Shown here: in pieces, positions 11,901-21,844 of the stretch | How the letters are laid out: every line of letters starts with the position of its first letter | Position numbering within the stretch: position 1 is the stretch's first letter | Assembly: GCA_014904845.1 (NCBI GenBank) | Contig: MU119416.1 | Span: 32,954 to 96,953 of the forward strand | DNA from: Acephala macrosclerotiorum | Lineage: Eukaryota > Ascomycota > Leotiomycetes > Helotiales > Mollisiaceae | Length of the DNA: 64,000 nucleotides | Reading direction: 5' to 3' | The notes under the pieces: generated by a model | Databases searched by the model: none | What the model saw: only the letters and a program-made list of their open reading frames with translations | What the model was told of the DNA's origin: nothing | Made by a program: the position numbers and the translations under genes

Positions 11901-12506
11901 ACGCTCAGCAGGGAGGAATTATACCGGAAAGAGCTCTTGGAGACACAGGGTCCGGCGGGGACGGAGAATATTGAGAGCGGCGGATATATTCCCCACATGC
12001 TGGCCAACGCAGAGATTGTCGAGAGGAAAAGGCACCACACTTCCCACGAATCTTTGCTCCAGATTCTTCCAACAACTGGTCATCGCATAGTTTGAGGAGT
12101 GTTATCAGAGGGCCACATAGCTCAAGATTCCGCTCTGTGGTCGCAGTAGTTGGGGAACCTTCTCGGTTAGGCAAAGGAACAAACATAAGTCCTTTTGTTG
12201 TTTTCTTGGTCTCTCGTCATCTCTTTTGTGAGCGAACACTGCTTCATCGTCTAGCGTACTGTCGTTTTCAAGCTTGGTACTAGAGACCAGCGGAGCTCCG
12301 TCTCCCCTCATCAATTTATCCAGGCTTTTATTGCAATTGAGCCTGATCTCAACTATCCTGATATCCATATTCGGACCACGATAGAGTCGAGCGACGATCT
12401 TTCATTGTAACCCAAGAAGAACAAGCGACCGTGTCCCTTGAGATACATATACTGAACCGCGGTTCTTCATTTCAATATTGGCGAGTGTCAACCTTCTTTC
12501 AACATC
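11901..12506. other. Gene-free stretch
   Basis: About 600 bases downstream of the small conserved gene. Both strands have only short unrelated frames; no repeat, TIR or RNA gene is seen. Confidence 0.4.
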
Positions 12507-14114
12507 ATGCGTCGTCTCAGTACTCTTCTCTTAGCCTTAACGGCCCGTTCTTGCACACTTAGGTCAAATATTTTCTAAAGACTCGATCACGTCCAATTCA
12601 GCAGCAGTAGATACGTTCACCAATCGAATAATCTATTAAGACTTTGGCGACAATGATGTTTCCATCGGCCCAGATGGGAAATATTACCTCTCGGCTTCAA
12701 ATATTCATTACTCCCCTGGTGCACCAATTCTCCGGTCACCCGACCTCATCAACTAGGAATTGATCGGCCATTCAGTGCCATCTCTGAACTCGGCACCCAA
12801 GTACAACATGACCAACGGGGAGACAGGATATACTGGAGGTACATAGGCGTCTACCATGCGGTACCGCAAAAGCAATGGTCTGTGGTACTGGATCGGTTGC
12901 ATCGACTTCTGGAACACCTGCGTCTACACAGCGTCTGCTGTGACCGGTCCTTGGACCTTATCCTCAACTATCTATGCTACATGCTATTATAACTATAGCT
13001 TACATATCGATAATAACGATACAATGTACGTTGTCCACGGGAACACCAACGTCAACATATCTCAGCTCTCGGCTGATGGCCTTAGCGAGGTGAGATCTCA
13101 GCAAATATTCACCACCCCATCTGGGTACAGCGGAGTTGAAGGCAATCGTTTGTACAAGCGAGATGGGTTCTACTAAGTCCTCGATGATGCTCCTAGCGAT
13201 GGCGCGACATTCATCTGGAAATCATCTAGTCTGTGGGGAAATTAGACGAGCAAGCTCCTAATTAAGGGAGTTAGTGGTCCCGTCTCAGGAGGGGGGGAGC
13301 CCGGACCAAGGTAGTCTAACAAAGACACTAAATGGAGACTGGTATTTCATGTCCTTCGTTTGGGCGGCATACCCGGCTGGATGTATGCCAATCTCGGCAC
13401 CGATTACTTGGGGCTCAGATGGATTTCCAGTTTTGAGCACCGTCGGCGGCAGCTGGACTGATTCTTATCCAAACCTTCTCCCAACGAGCCCAACGCCTTC
13501 ATGGCCACGCGCAGACAGCTTCTCTGGAACTTCTCTTGATGTCCATTGGGAATGGAACCACAATCCCGGTTCCACGAAGTTCGGCGTCAACAATGGACTT
13601 ACCCTCTCCACGGCAACGATCACGACAGACCTCACGCATGCCCGGAACACGCTCACTCACCGCATCCATGGACCCCAGCCTGCAGGAACCGTTTGCCTCG
13701 ATTTCGCAAATATAGCAGACGGCGATCGTATCGGACTAGCCGCTTTCCGCGACAATAGCTCGTACATCGGCGTTACTCGCAGCAACAAAACATACACCTC
13801 GAGCTCGTGACCGGTATTCGCAGAACTCGTCGGTGAATTGGGCCACCATTTCCAAAGGCTCTGTTGTTGCTACGAGAGATCTTGGTAACAGCAGAGAGGT
13901 GTGGTTGAGAACGAGCATCGACGCGCAGGCGAACGGCTCTCATTTGGCGAAGTTCTACTACAGCCTGGATGGAACGGCTTTCACGCAGCTTGGTGGTTCG
14001 GCGGAGTTGACTACTGGTTGGCAGTACTTCATGGAGTATCGGTTTGCGATTTTCAACCGTGCGACGAAAGCATTGGGAGGAAGTGTGCTAGTGAAGAGTT
14101 TCACAAGTGCTTGA
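12507..14114 (+). pseudogene. Decayed secreted GH43-type glycoside hydrolase
   Basis: The start (MRRLSTLLLALTAR) looks like a secretion signal. Collinear fragments of a family 43 glycosidase follow: DFGDNDVSIGPDGKYYLSAS with SPGAPILRSPDL (about 12640-12760), the RYRKSNGLWYWIGCIDFWN block (12856-13176), the NGDWYFMSFVWAAYPAGCMP block (13274-13810), and a C-terminal beta-sandwich-like part (LAKFYYSLDGTAFTQLGGSA, to 14114). Between them lie stops at codons where the family has Trp or Gln (TGG to TAG twice, CAA to TAA once) and other stops in the 13170-13250 stretch. There is a frameshift at a G-run near 13290 and another near 13810. The original would have cleaved arabinan- or xylan-type side chains outside the cell. 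It is clearly non-functional as written. Sub-family cannot be assigned by eye. Confidence 0.8.
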
Positions 14115-14555
14115 AGGAAGGGCTGGGAATCGGGGCTCAAGGAAGTTGTCTATGAGCCACGTCACGTCGGTGATCGATGAAAAGAACCACTAAAGTTCAT
14201 CTCTCATTCGCTGTTGGTCACAACTCGTGCTTTTTGTTCCCATACCGACTTATCCCACTCTTTTGGTCTTCTCCGACGACACTCTTGAAGCCCTAGTCAT
14301 CGGCTGATATTTTCCGATTGCATCCGGAGTGCCAGACAACGATCGCAGTTGATCTCCAGAAAATTTTCGTTTTTATCGTTGTTAGCTCTGCTGCAGTCAA
14401 GCCTCAGCGCAATGATAGTGAACAGTCTTCGGACAGCTGAAAGATCACGGCCTTAGCATATAAAGTTCTACATCCTTATTAAACTCTACCCTATCGATGC
14501 TGTGTTTTGCCTTTCTTTGCTTGGTCTTAGAAAGCTTTCAGACAAGCGTCTCCCA
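14115..14555. other. Gene-free stretch between two pseudogenes
   Basis: About 440 bases without coding signal. A TATAAA-like hexamer (catataaagttc, near 14458) sits about 100 bases before the ATG of the next relic and may be its former promoter. Confidence 0.35.
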
Positions 14556-14970
14556 ATGTCACCGAGCCGCCGAGACCCTCCTCTGCCCGACAAGCCTACA
14601 GATGGCTTCCCCAAACACCTCACTCGCGACTCCCAAGCTGCAGTCGCCGACTCCTTCGACGCCGCAACCATCGACCAGGCTTCCGTGACTGGATCCCTAG
14701 TCAAAAGCGGAGATTGCATTCTCCGAAACGTCGCCAGTCTGGAAAACCTCGCTCTCATTAAGAAAGATGTTCGACCATGGATCCTCAAAGACCAGCCATG
14801 GCAAGGAGATCTTTCGCTTGTGTGTTTATGTATGGACTGGGGTATACTTCACGAAGAAGGTTTTAGCGGTTTTGGAGAGACAAGAACCTGGGGTGGAGAG
14901 TGTGGGGGACGATGTGTTGCTTCATGTTACAGACAAGGAGAAGATAGGGTTCGTATACATTTACTGAGTG
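14556..14970 (+). pseudogene. N-terminal relic of a phytanoyl-CoA dioxygenase-like protein
   Basis: From the ATG at 14556 the frame gives a plausible N-terminus ending in SLVKSGDCILRNVASLENLA and KKDVRPWILKDQPWQGDL. This matches the beginning of fungal phytanoyl-CoA dioxygenase (PhyH) proteins, where a glycine-rich 'cIvRn' strand and 'i..DVRP.....pW.GD.f' precede the ETRRV.GL..KS.TF helix. That next block appears only after a frame change (FRLCVYVWTGVYFTKKVLAV, to about 14880). The iron-binding HxD and distal His of the Fe(II)/2-oxoglutarate fold are absent: nothing after 14970 resembles the rest of the enzyme. So this is a truncated, frameshifted fragment. The family assignment rests on a short N-terminal similarity. 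Confidence 0.45.
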
Positions 14971-15615
14971 AAGGTCGATATTTGTTGAGGGGAATGAGAA
15001 CATGCCTTCACATTTTGTCTGCAACAAGATTACAAGGGACAGTCAAGGTTTGTACTCCTTCCAGACAACCAGCAGGTTTCATCAAAACCGAATACAGATG
15101 AACGATGTGCAAGAACATTCCGCCATAGTTGGCTTCTGATACATCTTGTTACTTTGAATCAGTCGCAGCTGTTGAAGATTTCATCCTTGGTAGGAGCATA
15201 CAACGAGGCAGGATCCAAAGAGAGTCCAGAGAATCTCTCAAGTCGAAGAGCTTTGACTTCAGACTTCACTACAATCCCTTGACCGCAAGTAGATGGATTG
15301 CTTGATGTTCTCGCCTTGTACTTTTTGTGGCACAGCAAAATATAAAACTGAATAGAGAAGTCGCGTTTCATTAGATGCAGTTGGTGGCGCTCTCGATTTA
15401 TGAAACAGGCACTGCCTACAGGTTCAGGAAACTACCATCTGCCGGCACCCCTTGCGCCTCAAGGAAGCCGATTAGACAAGATTACCAGTCTCGAATCAAA
15501 GAAATATCAAATCCTCAGTCTCTGGAAACTTCCCAAAATATTTTTTCCCCAGGGTAAACATGGTCATGTTAATTTCCTCCGGGTTGTCAACAGTTGGTAA
15601 GTAAAGCAAGATGAC
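14971..15615. other. Gene-free stretch
   Basis: About 650 bases of low coding content between the PhyH-like relic and the cytochrome b561 relic. Short open frames here have no motif. Confidence 0.35.
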
Positions 15616-16723
15616 CACGATCGACCAGAGCAACACTGGCAACATCTCAGAGAAAGCCTTGGGGGTTTCCTAATCCTATTTTCGACAATTACAGCTGTCT
15701 CCGCAGCAGCATCCTCCGGTTCTGTTACGAACGATGGCAGCATCGCATTTGCAATCAATCTACCTCAAGCTGACAATGGCAACAATATCTACTTTATGAT
15801 GTTTGTGACCAGGAGAGATATTGATGCATTGGGCATGTGCTCACACCTTACAGTACAGACAGGGCGATGCATCCAAATCCTAGATCGCCATCGGGATGGA
15901 CAGCTCGAAAACAAAAGAACTCATTGGTGTGGATGATCTACAAAGACAAAACTGGGAAGAACATCACTCTATCTCCTCGACTTTCTCACGGGGTCTTTCG
16001 AATGGATCTCACTCTTGCATCTAGAGAAGCTGATACGCCAGCCATACCTACCGCCGACACATCAGGGAGTGTGCAAGTCTCGAGTAAGAATAATGATAGC
16101 GATTTCGCCTCCCAGCTCCACGCTCCCCTCATGATCTTTGTCTTTGTGGTTGTCATGCCTGTTAGTCTGTTAATCCTTCGCGTCATGCATAGTGTCAAAT
16201 GACATGCTTGAATCAGATTGTTTCTGCAGGAGTAGCACTCTTGGCAACAATCATGGGCATCGTAGCGGGCTTGGAATACAATAGAGTGGACTTGAATTGC
16301 ATTTTACATTCCCTCGCTAACGGCTTCGTTTAATTAGTGAACTTCAACTCTGCACATCAGATCTTCGGACTCCTCATTGTTGTTGCCGTGATCGGACAAT
16401 TTGTGCTTGGGTACATGCATCACCGCATCTACAAACAAACACAAAATACCACGAAACTAGCCCCGATTCACGTCTGGCTTGGGAGATTTGTGATCCTAGC
16501 AGGGACTATAAACGGCTTCTTGGGTTTCCCGCTTGCTCCGAGTCCACAGTACGACGGGGTGCTGGCAGGCTTGGTGGTCATCGTTGCCCTCACGAGCTTC
16601 GAATTTTGGAGATGGAAGCGGAACATGAAGGCCGCACCTGATGTCAATGGCCCAGGTTCAGGAGCTCAAGCACATCCGTGGCGGCCGTCTTCGACTGCAG
16701 CAAATGGCGTAAATTTAGAATAG
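15616..16723 (+). pseudogene. Decayed DOMON/cytochrome b561 domain protein
   Basis: Fragments in successive frames are collinear with fungal cellobiose dehydrogenase-type DOMON plus b561 membrane proteins. They include a DOMON-like part (SSGSVTNDGSIAFAINLPQA, then NSLVWMIYKDKTGKNITLSP, about 15710-16060) and a first helix (APLMIFVFVVVMPVSLLILR) ending at a TGA where relatives continue K-W-H. They end with an intact C-terminal half from 16343: SAHQIFGLLIVVAVIGQFVL, GYMHHRIYKQT, APIHVWLGRFVILAGTINGF, then a last helix. The haem-ligating His pairs of b561 (SAHQ, PIHVW) are still readable. At least one frameshift (about 15880) and a stop at 16201 break the gene. A further stop pair lies in a short segment at 16280-16340 that could be a former intron (CTAAC and TTAG present). 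The original would have moved electrons across a membrane. Confidence 0.7.
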
Positions 16724-17275
16724 ATCCCTACCTCGGCGGATGCCCCCGGACCAAGTACCGCCAGACAAAAACACAGGACAGTATCCCGCGCAAGGAAGAG
16801 CATTTGTATAAACACGTAATCGTCAGTCTCGTTACTACCCAAATTTAACGCATTCACCGAAGATCACTGAGGTCAAGCCGAAAGAGCATTGCACTAGTGT
16901 TGAGCATTCTTGGGAAGCCCCTCATGGCGAGAGGGGCCAGACGTTGAAGACGCAAGACATTAAGATTTATACAAGCAGGAATGAAACACACCTGTAAGTT
17001 GGCCATCTGCGTGTGGTGCTTGCTGGCAAACATACGAAGTTAAGTGGCATCCAGAATCGTCATCAAACTAATTGTCAAGAAAGACCGAACTACATCCTCC
17101 TATGTCAATGCAGACTCACAGCGCAGAATAGCAAAAAACATTCAGGGGCAGGATAGAAGATAATTTGCGAACATTAAACCCGACAGCTGCATCCGCGCTT
17201 ATGCACCAACTTGAACACTATCCAGGACATGAGCATCAATGACACTCGCCAACTTCTCCTTCTGCCTTTCTCCTC
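16724..17275. other. Gene-free stretch
   Basis: About 550 bases between two relics that converge on it. Nothing coding, repeated or structured was found. Confidence 0.35.
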
Positions 17276-18720
17276 TTATTCCTTAGCTTTTGCATTTGCA
17301 TCCCGTTCCGCACTTTCCGCCTCCCGCTCCTTCCTGTACTTCGCAGCCCGATGATTGTCAGCAACCCTTTGCATTCCCGACATAGCATAAAAATTCTCTC
17401 TCAATGTCCCTCCAGGGACGGGGCAATCAAGCCAATGAACACCTTTCCTTCGTAACTCCGGGATCAAGAGATCAACGACATTTTCGAAGGATTCCGGGAA
17501 GCCGGCAGCTAGCCATGTTAGCTTCATCCTCGCCACTTCGGAAGAACAACCTGAAACTCACCATAGAGATTAAAGCCATCACTATCCGTCTCCTAAATCC
17601 ACTTCTCCATCCAATCCGCCACCATCTCAGGGGTTCCAATGACCACCGGATATAAACTACTAAGCGTCATCTTCATACCTAACTTCCTTGGCATCTAAAC
17701 CTCACCGCTCCTATCTCGTTCCTTGAAACTCAAGATAATACCTTGGATCGCATTATCGGTATTCCCACCCGCAAAATCAAAAGGCTCGTCTCTTTGATAT
17801 CCGCCGGGGTTAAGATTCGTGTAGCTACAAAACTTTGCTAGACCGCCTTCAGGACTTGCGCGCATGGCTGCGCTATCGCACCCTGCCTGTGCTTCTTCCA
17901 GCGTGGGTGCGATGAAAGGAGAGAGTTTTGGGAATGACTTAATGGAATTTGGATCTCTGCCTGCAGCTTTGGCAGATGCACGGATACCTTTCATGTAGAA
18001 AGCTGTCCGACTGGGAACCATAGGCCACAGAGCAGACCCTCTGCGTTTGTGCCTGCGAGAGCGATACCCGCTTTCGAGGAGCTAGCTTGGAAGATTACGG
18101 GGACGAATTAGAATGACATTCCGTGTAAGATCGACGAGAAGTGAAAAAAAAAGGACCGTGTATCTGTATATAAATTCTGTGAACTCTTCCACCTTCTCAT
18201 ACAGCTGGGCATAGGGCATAATACTATCAAATTCCTTGGCCCTCGCACTCGCATTCGTATAACTAGTCATGATTTCCATCCCAACCTCTCGTTCGCGATA
18301 TGATCTAGCGTTGCGAAAGATCTCGCTGTGATGTATGGATTGAGGCACACGGCATTCCCACTCACTACGAAGCCAATGGATTTCGGGACAGCGCCCATGG
18401 CGGAGATGAGCATAAAGGGCTCGAGTTGTGCGACTTGACATCCACCTCGATAGGTCGCATCAGTGCTGCCTCCATATCTAGCGTTCGCGCCATATGAGTC
18501 TGCGAAGAAGACGAAGGTGATCTTCCCGCGTTCGGCAATGCGGATGAGCTCGAGGTAGTATTCGATGCGGTTTTTGTGGCGGGATGGATCATTTGGACTT
18601 TCTCTGTTTCTTGTGAGTATACAGACTGATGGGTCCTGATGACGGGCAACTCACTTCCACATCCAATGAATAGATTACCTCCTACCGATGCTGTCTCAAA
18701 GAAGTTGGGCTGGATCTGCT
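17276..18720 (-). pseudogene. Decayed NtaA/SnaA/DszA-type flavin monooxygenase
   Basis: Reading from about 18720 downward gives collinear pieces of the FMN-dependent nitrilotriacetate/sulfone monooxygenase family. These are QIQPNFFETASVGGNLFIG, then after an intron-like gap RIEYYLELIRIAERGKITFV with FFADSYGANARYGGSTDATY, then ERLGW. After a one-base frame change come EIMTSYTNASARAKEFDSIM, later FQASSSKAGIALAGTNAEGL, GIRASAKAAGRDPNSIKSFP, PFDFAGGNTDNAIQGIILSF, YPVVIGTPEMVADWMEKWI and finally FPESFENVVDLLIPELRRKG plus a Lys/Glu tail. Frame breaks occur near 18291, 18135 and 18015, and in-frame TAGs replace expected codons near 17698 and 17608. A former intron is still perfect (GTGAGT, GCTAAC, CTAG, about 17515-17565). 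Relatives oxidise chelators or organosulfur compounds with FMNH2. This copy cannot. Confidence 0.75.
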
Positions 18721-19037
18721 TTTTGGTGAAGATGGCTTATTTTCTCTGCCTTGCAGGCAAGCTGAGAATCGAATATATACACGACATCCTTGAAAAAAGG
18801 ACAAACAGCAGCAAATAACAATCTCGATGGTTTAGGTTTTCTCGGGATATTTGTTGCGGACGCACCCATCGGATAGCCTTAGCCGAAAGCTTCAACACTC
18901 CCATTCTTGCCCCTATCCCATGCCCCACCCTCTCCTCGTAATGGTAGAGAAACATTTGATATGGGCATGGCGACTAGATTGTTCATCATCCCGCCAACCT
19001 TCCGACTAAAAACAGGCGATATGCGGCTCATCCTCTT

Positions 19038-20927
19038 TCATGAAACAACAGTAGGAGTTCCGCCTTCCGCAATCAGGAGCTGTTCTCTTTTTACTGTATC
19101 ATAGTTGATTCTTGGCAGAGGTTTCTTTCTGCAATCGCAGAAAGAGGAGCACTCAAGCATAGCCCTTTTCCGCTTGTACTGCTCGCGTCGAATCCATGCC
19201 TCATCTGCTTCGTCTCTCATCCTACGAAACCCAAATTCGCTCGACAGAGCCGCTAGCATCTGTAAGTCATCGAGGGACAGAGACACGTCGACAAGATTGG
19301 ATTCGTTCTTCCAATCAGCTGCGAATGGGAAGAACATTCCGGCTCGGCCGATAAAAGAGTTCATTTTCACATCATCAGGACGGATGACTGCGGCAGCTTT
19401 CGATCCTTTAAATTTGCAGATCATGTCGCCAACCTTGGTTCCAATAGGCGCAAATCCCATGTTCAGGCCGTTCCCGCTGTGGCCAATGAAGAACAAACAA
19501 TCTTGTGCTTCGCCTCGTTTAACGAGCTCTGCTCCAATCTTGATGATCTCGAAGATCTTATCATTATCCTCGATGCCTTTGGAATGCCAGGAGGTATTTA
19601 CGCCTTCGGTCGGTGCTGCACTACCGTCTGCTGTGACTTGTCCAATGACCTTCGTTGAAGTAGTCGGCTTCATGCATAGTCGAAGTGCGCGTTGGACATC
19701 TTGCTGTAATGACACTCTCGCGTGGAGGTCCCACTTCATCCACCTCTCCATGCGGTCCTGAATAAGAGACAAATATTTCAACTGACTGTCAGGTCCAGGT
19801 AAAAGCGTGAACAGCCCAAGAGCTGGCGTAGTCGAGACCACTGTAGTTGTGCAACATCCATATGTGCGAACTAGAAGATATGGCGCGCAAGAAAGATCTG
19901 CTCCTCTAGTGTCAGGATTCGAAGGGAATGAGACACCAAATTGAACAAATATCTGTTCAGAGTCTCGTATGATCTCGCTCTTTTCCTCATCTGTTGCGTG
20001 AGAAAAGTAGTGGTGGTATAAGACTTTTCCGCACAGCTCAGAAGCACTGATGGAGTAGTCAATGGGAACCGCTGCGCAACAGCAGTCAAGAGCGAAGCTG
20101 TGTAGGCCAAATATCTTGTCCCGAACATCTGAGCATTGAGCGTATTCGTGTGCTTTAAACAGCGTGAACAGAGCTACAGCGTTCGGATTGCTTACTTGTA
20201 GTCTCGCTTCGCGTGTGAGAGAGACTGCCTTAGCTGCAGTCCCGGCTAGAACGGAAAGATCGAGGTTGGATGTGAGCCTGAGAGCTGCATCGAGGTCTGC
20301 CCAGTCACAAATTGAGTAGCCACACTGGACAGTGATCCTCGTGGCTAGCACGATCTCTTGAATGATCCAAAGGCGGGACCAATATGGGCGTGTGCAAAGC
20401 TCCTGGAGGTGTCTCGTTGGGTGAGAGAGTCTATGCCGATGTCCAATACGGCGCCAGTTTTTCAAGTGGTCAAATGTAGCCCGGACCGAGCCATCTTTGT
20501 CATCAAGGCCAAGCCAAAGACGGACATTCGTAGCTTGTGCGTAGATCTCGCTCATTTGAGCCACTTGGTGGCCTCTTTCCTTATTGTTGCTTTGGTCGAT
20601 ACAAATAGCATCCACCCATAAGATGCGTTTCTTATTCGGGTACCTCAGGTGTTTGAGCGCCTGCCAAAGGTTGTTCCGGATGAATCGTTCGTGACCGTCG
20701 ACGTCGAGCAGAATTGGATACTCTTCAGAGCCCCACATATATGATAATGCCTCGTATTCAGGATCTTCTGATAACCTCACATGGTGTAGGGTGCAGCATA
20801 CATCGTGATCCGGTGCACCAGGCTCTAAGACCAACAACCTGATCTCGTCCTTTTCCCGCAAGGCTTCGTATCGGCGAGGGGACGTCGACACGCTGTTTGC
20901 TTTGATGTTCAAGAGCTCTATATGCAT
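19038..20927 (-). CDS. HET (heterokaryon incompatibility) domain protein
   Basis: A single 629-residue frame with no introns. The HET domain occupies roughly residues 50-200 and shows all core blocks: PEYEALSYMWGS, the KKRILWVDAICIDQSNNKER stretch, the AQMSEIYAQATNVRLWLG strand-helix, and PYWSRLWIIQEIVLA. The later SDVRDKIFGLHSFAL is the usual D+.FGL motif after the domain. The C-terminal third (to residue 629) includes a GDMICKFKGSKAAAVIRP-like segment common in long HET proteins, and ends with a basic, Cys-containing region (CSSFCDCRKKP). Proteins of this class act in non-self recognition and cell death after hyphal fusion. It is intact, in contrast to the decayed genes beside it. Its 5' end faces the kinase gene's 3' side across about 900 bases. 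Confidence 0.9.
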   Translation of the reverse strand: MHIELLNIKANSVSTSPRRYEALREKDEIRLLVLEPGAPDHDVCCTLHHVRLSEDPEYEALSYMWGSEEYPILLDVDGHERFIRNNLWQALKHLRYPNKKRILWVDAICIDQSNNKERGHQVAQMSEIYAQATNVRLWLGLDDKDGSVRATFDHLKNWRRIGHRHRLSHPTRHLQELCTRPYWSRLWIIQEIVLATRITVQCGYSICDWADLDAALRLTSNLDLSVLAGTAAKAVSLTREARLQVSNPNAVALFTLFKAHEYAQCSDVRDKIFGLHSFALDCCCAAVPIDYSISASELCGKVLYHHYFSHATDEEKSEIIRDSEQIFVQFGVSFPSNPDTRGADLSCAPYLLVRTYGCCTTTVVSTTPALGLFTLLPGPDSQLKYLSLIQDRMERWMKWDLHARVSLQQDVQRALRLCMKPTTSTKVIGQVTADGSAAPTEGVNTSWHSKGIEDNDKIFEIIKIGAELVKRGEAQDCLFFIGHSGNGLNMGFAPIGTKVGDMICKFKGSKAAAVIRPDDVKMNSFIGRAGMFFPFAADWKNESNLVDVSLSLDDLQMLAALSSEFGFRRMRDEADEAWIRREQYKRKRAMLECSSFCDCRKKPLPRINYDTVKREQLLIAEGGTPTVVS

Positions 20928-21844
20928 GATTGACAGTCGATGCTTGGGATCATATATTGATGGTTGTTCGAGGTTGATGGGAAGACGAGGAAGTCGAGGC
21001 TGAAGTAAGCAGGCAGCAGGATCAATAATGGTTCGCTTTTGCCCAACGAGAAATCCACCAATGAAAGCACCTCCGACTTTAAAAGCAAAAGGAAGCCACG
21101 AAGCAACTCAGCACAGGGAACACGCACCAACGGAAAGAAGGCACTTGCCAAAAGTCTCACGTCATTAAGATCGATGTCAGTTGCATATTTTGGAGTGGGT
21201 ATATTCATATCATTCTTTCTGTATCTTTACTTCTCCACTCACTCCCACCTTCCTCCCCCACCCACTCCAAATCTCCCCCATAATCCATCGACTCTCAATG
21301 CAGCTCAATGACCACCACCAAAGCTCACGCACACACAACAAAGGGAATCTCAACGAACAATCAACACGAAAATGAAAATATGATTTATTACAAGGTTCTC
21401 CTTCCCTCTCCCCCAACTTCCTATGCACTCACTCTTCCCCTCTGCATCCTCCCTAGCACCCCCCCTCCCCTGTTTCTTTTCTCCTCAATACAGTACCCCT
21501 TAGGCACTCTCTGAAGAATACAGTATGACAAGATTTGGATCGATCAATAAACCGCACCAGCCCCAAATCCGCACCAGGAACTCCAACTCCATATCACTCC
21601 ATCGGAGCCATCTTCTCCAAGAATAAACAAACATTCGAAGCAAAGGTTCCCGCCCAGACGCCAAAGTCAAAGTTGAGTAAAGCGTTGTGTTTGTGCGGAG
21701 TGTGTTTCTGCTCCTCTCTCGTCCTGAATCCAACATCTGCCCTCAAAGGACAGTATTATTACTGCTGACATCTCCGTATCGGATTGTATCGTATCGTATG
21801 TATCAATATACTCAGGTATTTAGCTAGAACACATGATCTTAAAA
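20928..21844. other. Intergenic stretch, 3' side of the kinase gene
   Basis: About 900 bases. The half next to 21845 is pyrimidine-rich (CCCCTCCCC-type runs near 21460) and should include the kinase 3' UTR. The half next to 20927 should include the HET promoter. No gene seen. Confidence 0.4.
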
